DNA of 64,000 nucleotides from Serinus canaria (taxonomy: Eukaryota > Chordata > Aves > Passeriformes > Fringillidae), in contig NC_066336.1 of assembly GCF_022539315.1 (NCBI RefSeq), forward strand, positions 4,964,600-5,028,599. The letters run 5' to 3'. Below the pieces are notes generated by a model that searched no databases, was not told the DNA's origin, and was given only the letters and a program-made list of their open reading frames with translations. Numbering within the stretch: position 1 is the stretch's first letter; each line of letters starts with the position of its first letter. The position numbers were made by a program, and so were the translations under genes. Positions 58,601 through 61,600 of the stretch are shown here, piece after piece.

Positions 58601-61600
58601 CAGGATGACTGGACAGTTTTCAGATGGGTTGTCCAGCCTGCCTGTGCTCAGTAGGGAAGTTCATGTTCCCCACGGCATCCCTGGCTGGCAGGACACAGGG
58701 ACCTGCCTGCAGCAGGATAACCCAGATTTGCCTTTTTCTTCAGGCTCTGAATGAGGAAATTGTGAACAGGAAGAAGAACGTGGACCAAGCCATTAGAAAT
58801 GGACAAGCTCTCCTGAAGCAAACCACAGGTAACACAGAGGAGATCTTGGAAATGTGGGGGGTCTGGGAATCCATCCTCCACGTGCTTTTCCTTGGGAAGT
58901 CCATGCTCTGTTGGGTGGAGCCTTTTCTCCCTCAGGTCTTCATTTCCTTTTGGAAACTCCCAGAGTAGCTGGTTTGCATCCAGGCTTGGATGCTAAGCCA
59001 CAAACACTCCAGCTTAGGATTTGCTTGGTCCCAAAATCCCAACCTCCCAGCCTGGGGAGCGGGTGATTCCCAGTGCTGCTGTGGGGATGCTCAGTGCTGA
59101 GGGAGGCTTTTCTCACTGCAGCCAGCTGCTCAATCACATGGAAAAGAGGTTAAAAATACCCCCAGCCCTCTCTGCTTTCCCAGACTGAGCAGTTGTGGCT
59201 GTTGCCACGTGGGTGTGAGTTTATGTTTATGAGTGGGAAGAGAGGTCGGGGCGCTGCGTTTCCTTCAGATGTGGTCTGCTCAGAGCAGATGTACAGCCCT
59301 GTGTCCTTGTGGGAGCTGTGGAGCAGGAAGAGGGATTACAAAGGATTTGGCAGGCAGCTCTGTGTCCTCTTGGAAACAGCAGCCAGGGGTGAACTGACCC
59401 TTTTTTCTTGGAGCTATGGCACGTTACTGAGAACTGAGTTGGGGTGGCTTTGGGGCTTGTGACAAAACCAGGCTTTGCAGAACACTTGGATCCCATCCCA
59501 TCCCATGGATCCCATCCCATCCCATGGATCCCATCCCACTGATCCCATGGATCCCATCCCCTCCCATCCCATGGATCCCATCCCACTGATCCCATGGATC
59601 CCATCCCCTCCCATCCCATGGATCCCATGGATCCCATCCCATCCCATGGATCCCATCCCATGGATCCGATCCCATCCCATCCCATGGATCCCATAGATCC
59701 CATCCCATCCCATGGATCCCATCCCATCCCATTGATCCCATGGATCCCATCCCATGGATCCCATCCCATGGATCCGATCCCATCCCATCCCATGGATCCC
59801 ATAGATCCCATCCCATCCCTTCCCATGGATCCCATCCCATCCCATGGATCCCATCCCATTGATCCCATGGATCCCATCCCAACCCATGGATCCCATCCCA
59901 TCCCATCCCATCCCATGGATCCAATCCCATCCCATCCTATGGATCCCATAGATCCCATCCCATCCCATGGATCCCATCCCATCCCATCCCAGGGATGAGG
60001 TGGATGTTATGCTGGTGGAAGATGCCAGCTCTTAGTAAAACCAGGCTGAAGTCGCATCAAAACAAAGAAAAGTGAGGCTGAAATTAAAAGGTGGAGGGAC
60101 AGACAAAGTGGCTCCTGAAGCCTCCTGGGGTGGCTCCTGAGGCCCCCAGAGCCCAGCCCCGTTTTCCCGCTGCTGCAGGGGAGGAGGTGCTGCTGATCCA
60201 GGAGAAGCTGGATGGAATCAAGACCCGCTACTCCGACATCACCGCCGCCAGCTCCAAGGCTCTGCGCACGCTGGAGCAGGCCCGGCAGCTGGCCACCAAA
60301 TTCCAGTCCACCCACGAGGAGCTCACAGGGTGGATGAGCAAGGTGGAGGAGGAGCTGGCCTCCAGCGGGGCACAATCCCCTGCTGGAGAGCAGATCCCCC
60401 AGTTCCAGCAGCGGCAAAAGGTGGGAGAGCGGCAGGGGTGGTTTGTTCTCTGCTTTGGGAGGCTGGGGAGGAGCTGGGAAGGACACACGTGCATGGGTGC
60501 CTCCCACAGGAGCTGAAGAAGGAGGTGATGGAGCACAGGCTGGTGCTGGACACGGTGAACGAGGTGAGCAGGGCCCTGCTGGAGTTGGTTCCCTGGAGAG
60601 CCCGGGAGGGGCTGGACAAGCTGGTGTCGGACACCAACGAGCGCTACAAGCTGGTCAGTGACACCATCAGGCAGAGGGTGGAGGAGATCGATGCTGCTAT
60701 CCAGAGGTCTCAGCAGGTGAGTGAAGAACCCCTGCAGGGTTTGCTTGGGCAGAGCAGGCACTGCTCATCACCCGTGGCAGTGGGAGGGATGGCAAGCACA
60801 GGCAGCCAAAGGGTAAATCCCATCAGGAATGCCAAGGAATGGAGCCCAGCAGCAGCTGTGGCAGCAGGGATGGCAGCTGGCCCGTCCTGGTGTGTGGTTT
60901 TGGGGTGGGATAGCTCTGGAGCAGCACTGTGTTATCCTGGCTGGGAGCTTCTGCCTGCAGGGGTGATGTGGATGGTGTGAAACTGGTGATGGGTGACTGT
61001 CAGAGCTGGGGAAACATCATCCCCCACTGGGAGAGCACAGGGATTTGTTCCAGGCCAGCAGTCCTCCCCAAAAGGACTTGTCCTGCACGAACTGGAGGCT
61101 GTGGAGTGCTGGGAATACCTGACCTCACTCCACGGAGTCAGTTCTCCATGGAGGAGCAAAGGAAATGCTCCTGTTTGTAGGGATGTCCCTTTCCCCGCAG
61201 GCAGGGAGGGTGTGGGGAGAGGTGGCTGCTCCAGCTTGCCCCAAAACCAGCTGCAGGAGCCACAAAACCTGAACCCCACCCCAATGTCCCCTTCTCCCCA
61301 CACTGGGGTGAGGTGTTGGTCCTGCTGGGTCCCTCTGTCATTCCCACTGTCCCCAGCTCCCCGTGTGCCCAGCACTGACCACTGCCCCTCCTCTCCCCTG
61401 TGCCAGTATGAGCAGGCAGCTGATGCAGAGCTGGCCTGGGTGGCTGAGACCAAGAGGAAGCTGATGGCTCTGGGTCCCATCCGCCTGGAGCAGGACCAGA
61501 CAACGGCTCAGCTGCAGGTGCAGAAGGTCTGTGTGCACTCCCTGATGGGTTCTGGGGGGTGGGCAGCAATGAGGGACAGTCCAGTTTGGGTCATGGGATG

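Noticed and set aside
59227..59998. Long frames over the ATCCC array
   Set aside because: Same reason: repeat translation without splice or start support.
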